DNA of 64,000 nt from Polyangium mundeleinium (GTDB lineage Bacteria; Myxococcota_A; Polyangia; Polyangiales; Polyangiaceae), in NCBI RefSeq assembly GCF_028369105.1, contig NZ_JAQNDO010000001.1:12556501-12620500 (forward strand), read 5' to 3'. A program made the position numbers and the translations under genes. The notes under the pieces are model-generated. The model did not search any database and was not told where the DNA came from. It saw nothing but the letters and a program-made list of their open reading frames with translations. Positions 1-8,197 of this stretch are shown here, piece by piece (within the stretch, counting starts at the first letter, position 1; each line of letters begins with the position of its first letter).

Positions 1-124
1 CACGGCCCGCAAGCGCGAGCTCCGCGCCCACGGCACGCCGAAGTTTCCGATCCACCTCGAGGGTTACGACCCGAACGCGCCCGATGCCCCCCGCACGGCG
101 GCGAGCGCGGCAGCGAAGAAGTAG
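1..124 (+). CDS. 3' end of an unrecognised gene (partial)
   Basis: The window opens inside a frame whose last 40 codons (from base 2) run to a TAG at 122-124. The visible tail is basic, then rich in Ala and ends in two lysines. It has too little sequence and no motif I recognise, so no function is assigned. It lies 11 nt upstream of the rpsT start on the same strand and could share its transcript. That the frame is real is inferred from high GC at third positions and the tight spacing to rpsT. Confidence 0.5.
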   Translation, partial: TARKRELRAHGTPKFPIHLEGYDPNAPDAPRTAASAAAKK

Positions 125-135
125 GGATTTGCTCC

Positions 136-405
136 ATGGCCAATCACGCATCTGCCGACAAGCGCAACCGCCAGCGCATCAAGAGGACGGCTCGTAACCG
201 GGCCGCCAAGTCCGCCCTCCGCACCGAGCTGAAGAAGGCGCGCGCGAGCATCACGGCCACCCCCGCGGACGCCGCCAAGACCGTTCGTGAGGCCATCGGC
301 GCGCTCGACGGCGCGGCGCACAAGGGCACGATCCCCCGCAAGCGCGCCTCGCGCCTGCAGGGCCGCCTCGCCCGCGCGTTGCACAAGGCCAGCAAGGCCG
401 CGTAG
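136..405 (+). CDS. rpsT: 30S ribosomal protein S20
   Basis: The 89-residue product is the small-subunit protein S20, which binds 16S rRNA early in 30S assembly. It begins MANHASADKRNRQR and is Lys/Arg/Ala-rich and all-helical throughout. The family signatures are visible: NRAAKSALRTELKKA in the first third and GTIPRKRASRLQGRLA near the C-terminus. Length matches the usual 85-90 residues. An AGGGA sequence 8 nt before the ATG is an acceptable ribosome-binding site. The gene stands alone among non-ribosomal neighbours, as rpsT usually does, and converges with polA. Nothing is odd about it. Confidence 0.97.
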   Translation: MANHASADKRNRQRIKRTARNRAAKSALRTELKKARASITATPADAAKTVREAIGALDGAAHKGTIPRKRASRLQGRLARALHKASKAA

Positions 406-443
406 CTGATCTCGGCCTCGGCCGAGTACGCATCGGACCGCTA

Positions 444-480
444 CACACCTCGAAGATTCGAGGCGTGCGGCGGTTTGTTG
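444..480 (+). terminator. Candidate rho-independent terminator after rpsT
   Basis: An 11-bp stem with one mismatch (CACACCTCGAA paired with TTCGAGGCGTG, 444-467) lies 39 nt past the rpsT stop. A moderately T-rich stretch follows (TTTGTTGCATTTT). The loop is short, so the top pairs probably open. It lies in the convergent gap between rpsT and polA (406-602), where I see nothing else. On the minus strand no T-run follows the stem, so it should serve rpsT only. Confidence 0.45.
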
Positions 481-602
481 CATTTTGTCTCCGGAATCCG
501 GCTCCCCTTCCCTCTCCCAGCAGGGGATTTTAGGGGCGTAGCTCGGCTTGTCCGAGCATCGCCCCCAAACGATGAGCGCGGGGTCGGGGGTGAGGGGCTT
601 CG

Positions 603-3299
603 TTAATGCGCGTCGGCCCAGGTCGGCCCCGCGCCTGCGTCCACCACGAGCGGCACATCGAGCGGGAACACCGTCTCCATCACCTCGCGCACCTTCGCCT
701 TCGCCTCCTCCACGCGCTCCGCCGGCACCTCAAACGTGAGCTCGTCGTGCACCGTCAGCACCATGCGCGCGCCCGGCACGACGGGTTCGCCGAGACGAAC
801 CATCGCGAGCTTCAAGAGATCCGCGCTCGAACCCTGGATCGGCGTGTTCTGCGCGATCCGCTCGGCGTACGCGCGGCGACCGCGATCGGAGCTGTGTACG
901 TCCGGGACCATGCGTCGACGACCGAGCATCGTCTGCACGACCTGCGTATGCCGCGCCTCCGTCATCGTGCGCTCCATGAACTCGTGCACGCCGCGGTAGC
1001 GCTGGAAGTACGCGTTGATGAAGCGCGCGGCCTCGACACGCGGGATGTCGAGCCTCCTCGCGAGCGCGGCCTCGCCCATGCCGTAGATCACGCCGAAGTT
1101 GATGGTCTTGCTGCGCCGACGCATTTCGACCGTCACCTCCGCGGCCTCGACGCCGAAGATCTCCATCGCCGTGCGCGTGTGCACGTCCTGCCCCGTGCGG
1201 AAGGCGTCGACGAGCACCGGATCCTTCGACAGATGCGCGAGCACGCGTAGCTCGATCTGCGAGTAGTCGGCGGAGAGCACGACGAACCCCGGCGGCGCAA
1301 CGAACGCGCGCCGGATGAGGCGGCCGAGCTCGGTCCGGATCGGGATGTTCTGCAGGTTCGGATCCTGCGACGAGAGGCGGCCCGTGGCCGCGACCGCCTG
1401 GCTCCAGCGCGTATGGATGCGCCCGGTCTCCGGGTGCACGAGCTTCGGCAGCGCGTCGACGTACGTGCCCTTGAGCTTCGCGATCGCGCGATGTTCAAGC
1501 ACGATGCCCGGCAGCGGGTGATCCTCGGAGAGCTGCTCGAGCACGTCCGCGTCCGTCGAGCGGCCGGTCTTCGTCTTGCGCAGGCTGCGGAGTTTCAGCT
1601 CGTCGAAGAGGATCGTCTCGAGCTGCCGCGGCGACGCGAGGTTCCACTCCTTGCCGGCGGCGTCGTGCGCGCGTTTTTCGAGGACCGCGAGCTCTTTCGC
1701 CATCTCCTCGCCGAGCGAAGCGAGCGCCTTCGGATCGACGAGCACGCCCGTGTACTCCATCTGCGCGAGCACCGACGCGAGGGGCAGCTCGATCTTCGTG
1801 AAGAGGTCGCCGAGGTGCGCGGCTTCGAGGCGCGGCGTCTGCTGCTCGGCGAGTGTGAGAACGACCTCCGGGAAAGCCGCGGCGTACCCCGTCGCCTGCT
1901 CGATCTCGACGTCGTCGAGCGCGCGCTGCGCTTGCCCGCGCTTCTTCGGCGCGAGCTCCTCGAACGGCTGCATCTTCACGCCCGCGTCGCGCTCGGCCAC
2001 GTCGCCGAGCTCGTGCGACGCTTCCGAGTCGAGCAAGTAACTCGCGAGCATCGTGTCGAACGTGACGCCGCGGAGCGAGAGGCCTTGGCGGCGCAAAAGG
2101 ACGTCGACGAACTTCAGATCGTGGCCGAGCTTCGTGATCGCAGGGTCGCTCAGGATCGGTCCGAGCACCGCGGCGACGTCGGCCATGCCGAGCTGCGCGG
2201 GCACGCCGAGGTAGCGGTGGCCGATCGGCACGTAGATGCTCTGGCCACGCTCGTAGGCGAGCGCGAGGCCGCAGACGTGCGCGCGCATGGCCTCGCGTGA
2301 GGTCGCGTGGACCTCGATCGCGAGCTTGCCGGCCTTCTGCACCTCTGCGGCGAACGCAGCGAGCTCGTCGCGCGTGGCGATCGCGCGCCTGCTGCCGCCC
2401 ACGGGCGCCGCGGCGGGCACGGCCTTGATGAAGCGCGTAAAGCCGAGCTCCGTGAAGAGAGCTCGGAGCCGCGCGACGTCCGCGCCGCCGTACCGGAGCG
2501 CCTCGAAGTCGAAGTCGACCGGCGCCTCCATATGCAAGCTGACGAGCTTCTGCGACAGACGCGCGTCCGCCTCGTGCTCGCGCAGGTTGTCGCGGATCTT
2601 CTGGCGCTTGACGCGGTCGAGACCCGCATAGATCCCGTCGAGCGTGGCGAACTCCTTCAAAAGGTCCGCGGCGGTCTTCACGCCGACGCCGGGCACGCCG
2701 GGCACGTTGTCGCTCGTGTCGCCCACAAGCGCGAGCAGGTCGCGGAGCTGCGTGGGCGGCACGCCGAACTTCTCCTCGACCTCGGTCGGGCCGTAGACCT
2801 TGTCGCGGCCGTCCCAGAGCACCACGCGGTCCGCGTCGACGAGCTGCATCAGGTCCTTGTCGCTGCTCACGATCACGACCCGCAGGCCCCGTTCCTTCGC
2901 GCGCGCGACCGCGACCGCGAGCAGATCGTCGGCCTCGAGGCCTTCGGCGATGTAGATCGGGATGCGGTACGCCTCGACGATCTCCTTGCAGCGCGCCATC
3001 TGCACGTGAAGGTCGGGCGGCGCCGGGGGGCGATGCGCCTTGTAGTTCTCGTCGAGATCGTCGCGGAACGTGCGCCCGGGCGAGTCCATCGCGACCGCGA
3101 GGAACGCCGGTTTGCGCTCGTCGACGAGCTTCGACAACATGCTCACGGTGCCGTAGGTGGCATGCGTGGGCTCGCCCGTGGGGCTCGTCAGGGGCGTCTG
3201 GATCGCGTGATACGCGCGGAAGACGTACCCCGACAGGTCGATGATGTAGAGGACATCGGACGCGCCCGGCGGCGGCAGCTCGGCCTTGCGGGTGACCAT
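603..3299 (-). CDS. polA: DNA polymerase I with a degenerate proofreading site
   Basis: Family A DNA polymerase for Okazaki-fragment maturation and repair synthesis; 898 residues from ATG 3299, or 904 from GTG 3317. The N-terminal third is the 5'-3' nuclease (LYIIDLSGYVFRAYHA, VIVSSDKDLMQLV, GDTSDNVPGVPGVG). The C-terminal half has polymerase motif A (LSADYSQIELR), motif B (RRRSKTINFGVIYGM) and motif C (LTVHDELTFEV). The central 3'-5' exonuclease fold remains, but its acidic metal ligands are replaced: ExoI reads AIEVHA where E. coli has AFDTET, ExoII reads LKFVD for LKYDR, and ExoIII reads YAAAF for YAAED. Proofreading is probably absent, as in several other bacterial Pol I proteins. It is the last gene of a likely leftward operon, 33-51 nt after the PDZ gene. 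Confidence 0.96.
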   Translation of the reverse strand: MVTRKAELPPPGASDVLYIIDLSGYVFRAYHAIQTPLTSPTGEPTHATYGTVSMLSKLVDERKPAFLAVAMDSPGRTFRDDLDENYKAHRPPAPPDLHVQMARCKEIVEAYRIPIYIAEGLEADDLLAVAVARAKERGLRVVIVSSDKDLMQLVDADRVVLWDGRDKVYGPTEVEEKFGVPPTQLRDLLALVGDTSDNVPGVPGVGVKTAADLLKEFATLDGIYAGLDRVKRQKIRDNLREHEADARLSQKLVSLHMEAPVDFDFEALRYGGADVARLRALFTELGFTRFIKAVPAAAPVGGSRRAIATRDELAAFAAEVQKAGKLAIEVHATSREAMRAHVCGLALAYERGQSIYVPIGHRYLGVPAQLGMADVAAVLGPILSDPAITKLGHDLKFVDVLLRRQGLSLRGVTFDTMLASYLLDSEASHELGDVAERDAGVKMQPFEELAPKKRGQAQRALDDVEIEQATGYAAAFPEVVLTLAEQQTPRLEAAHLGDLFTKIELPLASVLAQMEYTGVLVDPKALASLGEEMAKELAVLEKRAHDAAGKEWNLASPRQLETILFDELKLRSLRKTKTGRSTDADVLEQLSEDHPLPGIVLEHRAIAKLKGTYVDALPKLVHPETGRIHTRWSQAVAATGRLSSQDPNLQNIPIRTELGRLIRRAFVAPPGFVVLSADYSQIELRVLAHLSKDPVLVDAFRTGQDVHTRTAMEIFGVEAAEVTVEMRRRSKTINFGVIYGMGEAALARRLDIPRVEAARFINAYFQRYRGVHEFMERTMTEARHTQVVQTMLGRRRMVPDVHSSDRGRRAYAERIAQNTPIQGSSADLLKLAMVRLGEPVVPGARMVLTVHDELTFEVPAERVEEAKAKVREVMETVFPLDVPLVVDAGAGPTWADAH

Positions 3300-3350
3300 G
3301 GGGCGAGCATGTAGCACGGCCGCGAGGCGGATTGGTCGAGCAGCCGAGCG

Positions 3351-4667
3351 CTACCGCTCGATGCGCTCGCGCGTCACCGTCACATCAGCGTTGCCCTCGC
3401 CCTCGCGCGCGACCGACACCGTGACGCGTGATCCGGAGGGCCCGCGGAGCCTCTGGATCGCATCGGGGAGCGTCATCTCCAGGGCCGACACACCGTCGAT
3501 GCGCAGGAGTCGATCCCCGCGCCGAAGCCCTGCTCTCGTGCCCGGCCCGTTCTCGACGAGCGACGAGATCACGATCCCGGTCGGCGTGGGCACGAGGATC
3601 GCGCCGATGCCCTCGAACTCGCTCTCGCTGCCGCCGTCGCCGCGCGATCGGAGCGTGATGTCCTCGCGGATGACCGATGCGCCGCGCGTGGTCAAACCCG
3701 GCACGATCCGGCTCTTGTAGCCGTCGCGCTCCACGCGCACCGAGAACGGCCCCGGCGGCACACCCACGAGCGAGAACGCGCCCTCCGCGTCCGTCGTGAC
3801 GGGCGTCGCGATGTCGAAGCCTCCGCCGCCCGCCACCCCGTCGAGCCGCACCGTCGCCCCCGCGATGGGGCTCCGTGTCTCCTCGTCGCGCACCGTGCCC
3901 GAGAGCGTGGCCGTGCGCGGCAGCGCGATCCGCACGTTGCGCGCCGTTTGACCAACCTCGACCTCTACGGTCTCGCTCTTGCCCGGCGGATGCCCCTCCG
4001 CGCTCGCGCCGAGCACGTACTTCCCCGGCGGCAGTTTTTCCAAACGAAACGCGCCTGCCGGATCCTCCACCTTCTTCGGCCGGCCTCGCACGCCGATGTC
4101 GACGCCCTCGGTGTTCGGCAAGAAGAGCTCGATCGTGAGGCGATACGAAGTCACCGCCGCGCCTTGCTCATCGACGACCACGCCCTCGATCGCGCCGCCC
4201 TGGCCGAGCTTCACGATGTTGTCCTTGCCCGCCTCGACACGGACGCGCTCGGACGACGGATGCTGCGAGTGATGCGCGACGACCATGCACCCCGCGGCCT
4301 CCGCAGGCAGCCGGAAATGACCTTCCATGTCGGTCGTCGTCGTGAGCTGCGCGCTTCGATCGTCGCAGCCGACGGCCGCGCGCGGGACGGGTTGTCCCTC
4401 CGCGTCGAGCACGGTCCCGGTCACGTCGTCGTCGGCCGGCGGCTCGTCCTGCTTGGCGATCGCAGGCTTCGACGGCGCGCGTGGCGGCGCACTCGCCTCC
4501 GTCGTCTCCACGGTCGGCGCGAGGGTCGCAGCGGTGGCGCGCGGGCGCGGCGGTCTCGCGGGCGGCGCGCCGGGGCTCGGCAGCACGAGCCACACGAGGA
4601 GCGGCACGACCAGCAGCGCGACGAAGGTCGCGAGCGCGAACGACCAGGCGCGCCGGGGCTCGGTCAC
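3351..4667 (-). CDS. Membrane-anchored protein with carboxypeptidase-regulatory-like repeats and a PDZ domain
   Basis: A 438-residue protein with one membrane helix near residues 9-28 (ATFVALLVVPLLVWLVLP) and a Pro/Ala-rich linker. Three carboxypeptidase-regulatory-like beta-sandwich repeats follow; each starts like VTGTVLDAEGQPVPRA and carries a (D/A)(E/G)G(H/A)F(R/S)L strand. A C-terminal PDZ-like domain has GPGTRAGLRRGDRLLRIDG. It probably displays binding modules in the periplasm, but the ligand is unknown. GTG 4667 is preferred because it overlaps the stop of the small upstream lipoprotein gene (GTGA), implying translational coupling. The frame is open further upstream but there runs through that lipoprotein gene. 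polA follows downstream. Confidence 0.8.
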   Translation of the reverse strand: MTEPRRAWSFALATFVALLVVPLLVWLVLPSPGAPPARPPRPRATAATLAPTVETTEASAPPRAPSKPAIAKQDEPPADDDVTGTVLDAEGQPVPRAAVGCDDRSAQLTTTTDMEGHFRLPAEAAGCMVVAHHSQHPSSERVRVEAGKDNIVKLGQGGAIEGVVVDEQGAAVTSYRLTIELFLPNTEGVDIGVRGRPKKVEDPAGAFRLEKLPPGKYVLGASAEGHPPGKSETVEVEVGQTARNVRIALPRTATLSGTVRDEETRSPIAGATVRLDGVAGGGGFDIATPVTTDAEGAFSLVGVPPGPFSVRVERDGYKSRIVPGLTTRGASVIREDITLRSRGDGGSESEFEGIGAILVPTPTGIVISSLVENGPGTRAGLRRGDRLLRIDGVSALEMTLPDAIQRLRGPSGSRVTVSVAREGEGNADVTVTRERIER

Positions 4668-4852
4668 GGCTCGACGCCCGGCCCGGCGTCGGGCGAGGCG
4701 CTGCGGATGTCGTCGAGCTCGCCGGGCGACGTCTCGCCGGCGGGACCGAGCGCAGGCCCTTCGGGCTCCGCGGGCCACGGCGTCTCACTGGAAGAGCCGC
4801 CGCAGCCGAAGAGCGAGAGGACGCAGAGGACGAGGAGGGATCGCGAACGCAT
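4664..4852 (-). CDS. Small lipoprotein
   Basis: A 62-residue product with a textbook lipoprotein signal: MRSRSLLVLCVLSLFGCGG, lipobox LFGC, Cys at residue 17. The rest is short, acidic and rich in Pro, Glu and Gly, with no domain I recognise. The stop overlaps the GTG of the PDZ-protein gene by 4 nt, and the start is 44 nt downstream of the subtilase stop, so it sits inside the leftward operon. The alternative is that this is simply a leader for coupling. The clean lipobox argues for a real, envelope-anchored peptide. Confidence 0.7.
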   Translation of the reverse strand: MRSRSLLVLCVLSLFGCGGSSSETPWPAEPEGPALGPAGETSPGELDDIRSASPDAGPGVEP

Positions 4853-4896
4853 GCGCGGACTATAACCGAGCCGAGGGAGCCCGGCCGGCGGGGACG

Positions 4897-6732
4897 CTAG
4901 CGCGTTTCGGCGAGGTTCGTACGCGCGATCCAGGCGCAGATCGCCGCGTTCAGGACACACCACGCGACGAGCGCCACGCGGCCGAAGGGCCCGCCCGCGT
5001 CGCCGAGCGCGACGAGCGAGAGCAGGTACGCCCCCGTGCCCACGGAGAACCCCGCGATCGCCGGGCGCAGGCGCTTGATGCCGAAGCCCACCGCCGTGAG
5101 CGCGAAGGGGACGAGCGCGTTCGCGAGCGGCAGGAAGCGATGGAGCGAGACGCCGACGAGCAGATCGAGGTCCGCGATCGGGCGCGCAGCGACGTCGACC
5201 CAGAAGTCCGCGCGCGGCAGGAGCCACGGCGCGAAGAAGAGCAGGCCCGGGCCCGCGGCGAGCGCAGGCAGGAGGAAGTCGAGGCGCAGCGGGCTCTTCG
5301 CGTCCTTGTTCTTCTTGCGCGCCGCGCGCGCGACGAAGGCCGTCATGAGCACGAGCGCGACGAGGCGCGTGAACGCATGTTGCTTCGTCACGGACACGGC
5401 CGCCTCGGCCGCGTCGAGCACGCCCGCGCCGTAGAGGCGCTTTCCGCCGTCGGAGTTGTCGACCACGCGCGCGCTCTTCCGCAGCGCGTCCTCGACCGCG
5501 GCCGGATCGGTCACGCCGAGGCCCATCACGAGCGCGGCTGCGCCGGCGACGTGGGGCGAGGCCATCGACGTGCCGTTCCAGCCGGGGAACTGCTCGCACT
5601 TGTTGCGGCCCTTGTTGCACACCGTCTGCTGCACGACCTTCACGCCCGGCGCGGCGAGGTCCACGCCCTCGCCGCGCGACGAGAACGACGCGAGTTTGTC
5701 GCTCGGATCGGTCGCGCTCACGCCGATGACGCCGTCGGACGCGCCGGGGAACTGCACGCTGCCGCCGGTGTTGCCCGCGGCCGCGACGACCACCGCGCCC
5801 ATGCTCGTCGCGTGGTCGATCGCCTTCTGCAGCACCTTCGCGTTGCGCGGGCCGCCGAGGCTCAGGTTGATCACGTGCGCGCCGTGATCGGCCGCCCAGC
5901 GGATGCCGTCGGCCACGTCCGCCGTCGTGCCCCAGCCGTTCTCGTTCAGCACCTTCACGGGCATGAGCCGCGCGCCGAACGCCACGCCCGACGCGCCGAT
6001 CCCGTTGTTCGTCGACTGCGCGATCGTGCCAGCCACGTGCGTGCCGTGGCCCTGATCGTCGTTCGCGTGTTCGTTGCCCGTCACGAAGTTCCAGCCCTCG
6101 ACGCACTCGGTCGCGGCGAGGTCGGTGCCCTTCATGAACGGGCCGTGGTCCTCGCAGGCGATGCCCGTGTCGACGACGGCGACGGTAACGCCGCGGCCGA
6201 CCGAAAAATCCCACGCCCGCTGCGCGCCGATGCGCTCCATGTGCCACTGCTCGCCTGCGAGCGGGTCGTTCGGGACGAACGACGCACGCACGCGTGCGAG
6301 CGGCTCGGCGAACTCCACACGCGGATCGCGCGAGAGCCGGTCCAGCACGTTCGCCATGTCGCCTGTGGTCACCGTCGCGATCTGGATCTTCGTTGTTGGT
6401 TCGAGCTGCGTCGGCGTGAACGAGAGCCCGAAGTCCGCGGCGAGCGAGAGCAGCGAGGGCGCGTCGAGGTCGTCCCGAGCGTCCACCACGATCTGCCCCT
6501 GCACGTCCCAGCTCGTCTCGCCGAGATCGGAAGGCGTCGACAGGAACCCTTCCGTCGCGATGGCGACGGGCTCGTAGAGCGGACCGAGCCGATCAGCGTA
6601 CGTCGAAGGGGCGCCACTCGCTCGCGAAGGATCCACGAGCGAGCGCTCGGTACCTTGGGCGCTCGCGGCGCTTACGGCAGCGACGAGCGCGGTCGCGACG
6701 AGCGCGGTCGGGAGAGCGGCAGGCGTTCGCAT
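4897..6732 (-). CDS. Subtilisin-family (S8) serine protease with a C-terminal multi-helix membrane domain
   Basis: An exported subtilase of 611 residues. A Sec signal (MRTPAALPTALVATALVAAVSAASAQ) precedes an inhibitor-like propeptide to about residue 150. The catalytic domain has Asp in AVVDTGIA, His in GHGTHVAGT, oxyanion Asn in AAAGNTGG and Ser in NGTSMASPHVAG. The last 160 or so residues are unusual: about five hydrophobic helices (for example LVALVLMTAFVARAA and ALVPFALTAVGFGI), so the protease is probably membrane-tethered with its active site outside the cytoplasm. Typical secreted subtilases lack such a tail. It heads a probable operon with the small lipoprotein, the PDZ protein and polA. 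The start at ATG 6732 fits the signal peptide. Confidence 0.9.
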   Translation of the reverse strand: MRTPAALPTALVATALVAAVSAASAQGTERSLVDPSRASGAPSTYADRLGPLYEPVAIATEGFLSTPSDLGETSWDVQGQIVVDARDDLDAPSLLSLAADFGLSFTPTQLEPTTKIQIATVTTGDMANVLDRLSRDPRVEFAEPLARVRASFVPNDPLAGEQWHMERIGAQRAWDFSVGRGVTVAVVDTGIACEDHGPFMKGTDLAATECVEGWNFVTGNEHANDDQGHGTHVAGTIAQSTNNGIGASGVAFGARLMPVKVLNENGWGTTADVADGIRWAADHGAHVINLSLGGPRNAKVLQKAIDHATSMGAVVVAAAGNTGGSVQFPGASDGVIGVSATDPSDKLASFSSRGEGVDLAAPGVKVVQQTVCNKGRNKCEQFPGWNGTSMASPHVAGAAALVMGLGVTDPAAVEDALRKSARVVDNSDGGKRLYGAGVLDAAEAAVSVTKQHAFTRLVALVLMTAFVARAARKKNKDAKSPLRLDFLLPALAAGPGLLFFAPWLLPRADFWVDVAARPIADLDLLVGVSLHRFLPLANALVPFALTAVGFGIKRLRPAIAGFSVGTGAYLLSLVALGDAGGPFGRVALVAWCVLNAAICAWIARTNLAETR

Positions 6733-6863
6733 GACGTTATCCTAGCGCAGCGCAGAAGCCGGGTCCCGTGCGCATCGAGCCGGCGAGCGGGACGACCTTG
6801 GACGCATCGCGGCGCGTGTCGCGGCTTGGCAGCCCTACCGAAGTCGTGGTAGCGGCCGCTTCC

Positions 6864-8078
6864 ATGGAGTTCTTGATTCCCTCGCGAACCGCGCGCCCCG
6901 CCGACGATCCCATCTTCGCGCTGAATGCGGAAGCGCAGGCGAGAAAGAAGTCCGGTGAGCCGGTCATCAACGCGACCGTCGGCGCGCTGCTCGACGACGA
7001 CGGCAAGCTCGCGGTGATCGGCGCCGTGGTCGAGGCGCTGCGCTCGGTTCCGCCCGAGGTCGGCGCTGCGTACGCGCCGATCGCTGGCCCGCCGGCCTTC
7101 TTGCAGGGCGTGATCGACGACCTCCTCGCCGGCCGCCCCGAGGCCTCCCTCGCGACCGCTGTCGCCACGCCCGGCGGCTCCGGCGCGCTGCGCCACGCGA
7201 TCACCACGTTCCTCGAACCGCAGCAAATGCTGCTCACGACGGGCTTTTACTGGAGCCCGTACAAGACCCTCGCGGACGAGGCGGATCGCACCCTCGCCAC
7301 GTTCCGCATGTTCGACGACAAGGGCCGCCTCGACGTCGCCGACTTCGAGCGCAAGCTCGCCGGCGTCCTCGACGCACAGGGCCGCGCGCTCGTCTTCCTG
7401 AACACGCCTTGCCACAACCCCACGGGGTATTCGCTCGACGAAAAAGACTGGAACGGCATCGTCGACGTCGTCGGGCGCGCCGCCGGGCGCGGGCCCATCA
7501 CCGTGCTGCTCGACGTCGCCTACGGTCGTTACGCGAAGGAGAAGCTCGGCGAGACGTTCGCGCCGGCGCTGCGCCTCGCGGAGAAGGCCATGGTCCTCTT
7601 CGCCTGGTCCGCGTCGAAATCGTTCACGCAGTACGGTCTGCGCGTCGGCGCGCTCGTCGCGCTCTGTCCCGACGCCGGCGAGCGCGCGCGCGTCCAGAAT
7701 GCGCTCACGTACGCGAGCCGCGGCACGTGGTCGAACTGCAACGCGGCCGGCATGAACGCCATCGCCCGGGTCCTCGCCGATCCCGATCTCCGCGCCCGCG
7801 TCGATCAGGAACGCGCCGCGTGGAAGGACCTCCTCGACCGCCGCGTCGAGCGCTGGAACGCCCTCGCGACCGCCGCGGGCCTCGGCTATCCGCGTTACGA
7901 CGGCGGCTTCTTCACCACGGTGTTTTGCGAGGATGCGCCGCGTGCCGCCGCGCGTCTGCGCGAGGACGGCATCTTCGTGGTGCCGGTCCAGGGCGCGCTC
8001 CGCGTTGGCCTTTGCTCGGTCCCCGAGCGAGACATCGAGCGGCTCGTCGACGGGCTCCGGCGGGCGACGAACCCCTGA
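6864..8078 (+). CDS. Class I/II PLP-dependent aminotransferase, aspartate/aromatic type
   Basis: A 404-residue fold-type I aminotransferase, probably transferring the amino group of an aromatic or acidic amino acid to 2-oxoglutarate in the cytoplasm. Visible landmarks are the cofactor loop TPGGSGALRHA, the NPTG motif (HNPTGYS), the Asp contacting the pyridine nitrogen in VLLDVAYGRY, and the Schiff-base Lys in WSASKSFTQYGLRVG. A C-terminal arginine for the substrate carboxylate lies in GALRVGLCS. The start at ATG 6864 (MEFLIPSRTA) is preferred; the frame is open back to 6768, but that stretch is unlike the family. It diverges from the subtilase gene across about 130 nt. Substrate cannot be fixed from sequence alone. 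Confidence 0.88.
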   Translation: MEFLIPSRTARPADDPIFALNAEAQARKKSGEPVINATVGALLDDDGKLAVIGAVVEALRSVPPEVGAAYAPIAGPPAFLQGVIDDLLAGRPEASLATAVATPGGSGALRHAITTFLEPQQMLLTTGFYWSPYKTLADEADRTLATFRMFDDKGRLDVADFERKLAGVLDAQGRALVFLNTPCHNPTGYSLDEKDWNGIVDVVGRAAGRGPITVLLDVAYGRYAKEKLGETFAPALRLAEKAMVLFAWSASKSFTQYGLRVGALVALCPDAGERARVQNALTYASRGTWSNCNAAGMNAIARVLADPDLRARVDQERAAWKDLLDRRVERWNALATAAGLGYPRYDGGFFTTVFCEDAPRAAARLREDGIFVVPVQGALRVGLCSVPERDIERLVDGLRRATNP

Positions 8079-8197
8079 TCCGTCGGGCCGGCCGGACGAC
8101 CGCGACGAAAATCGAGCGTTCTGGTAACGTCTCGAATCCATCGCCGCGCGCGCGGCGCGCGCCTTGGAGGCCGTGAGAATGGGAAGGTTCGAGATGG

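Noticed and set aside
4327-6852. 841-residue plus-strand open frame antisense to the subtilase
   Set aside because: Arg-rich low-complexity product typical of a high-GC shadow; the minus strand has complete catalytic motifs.
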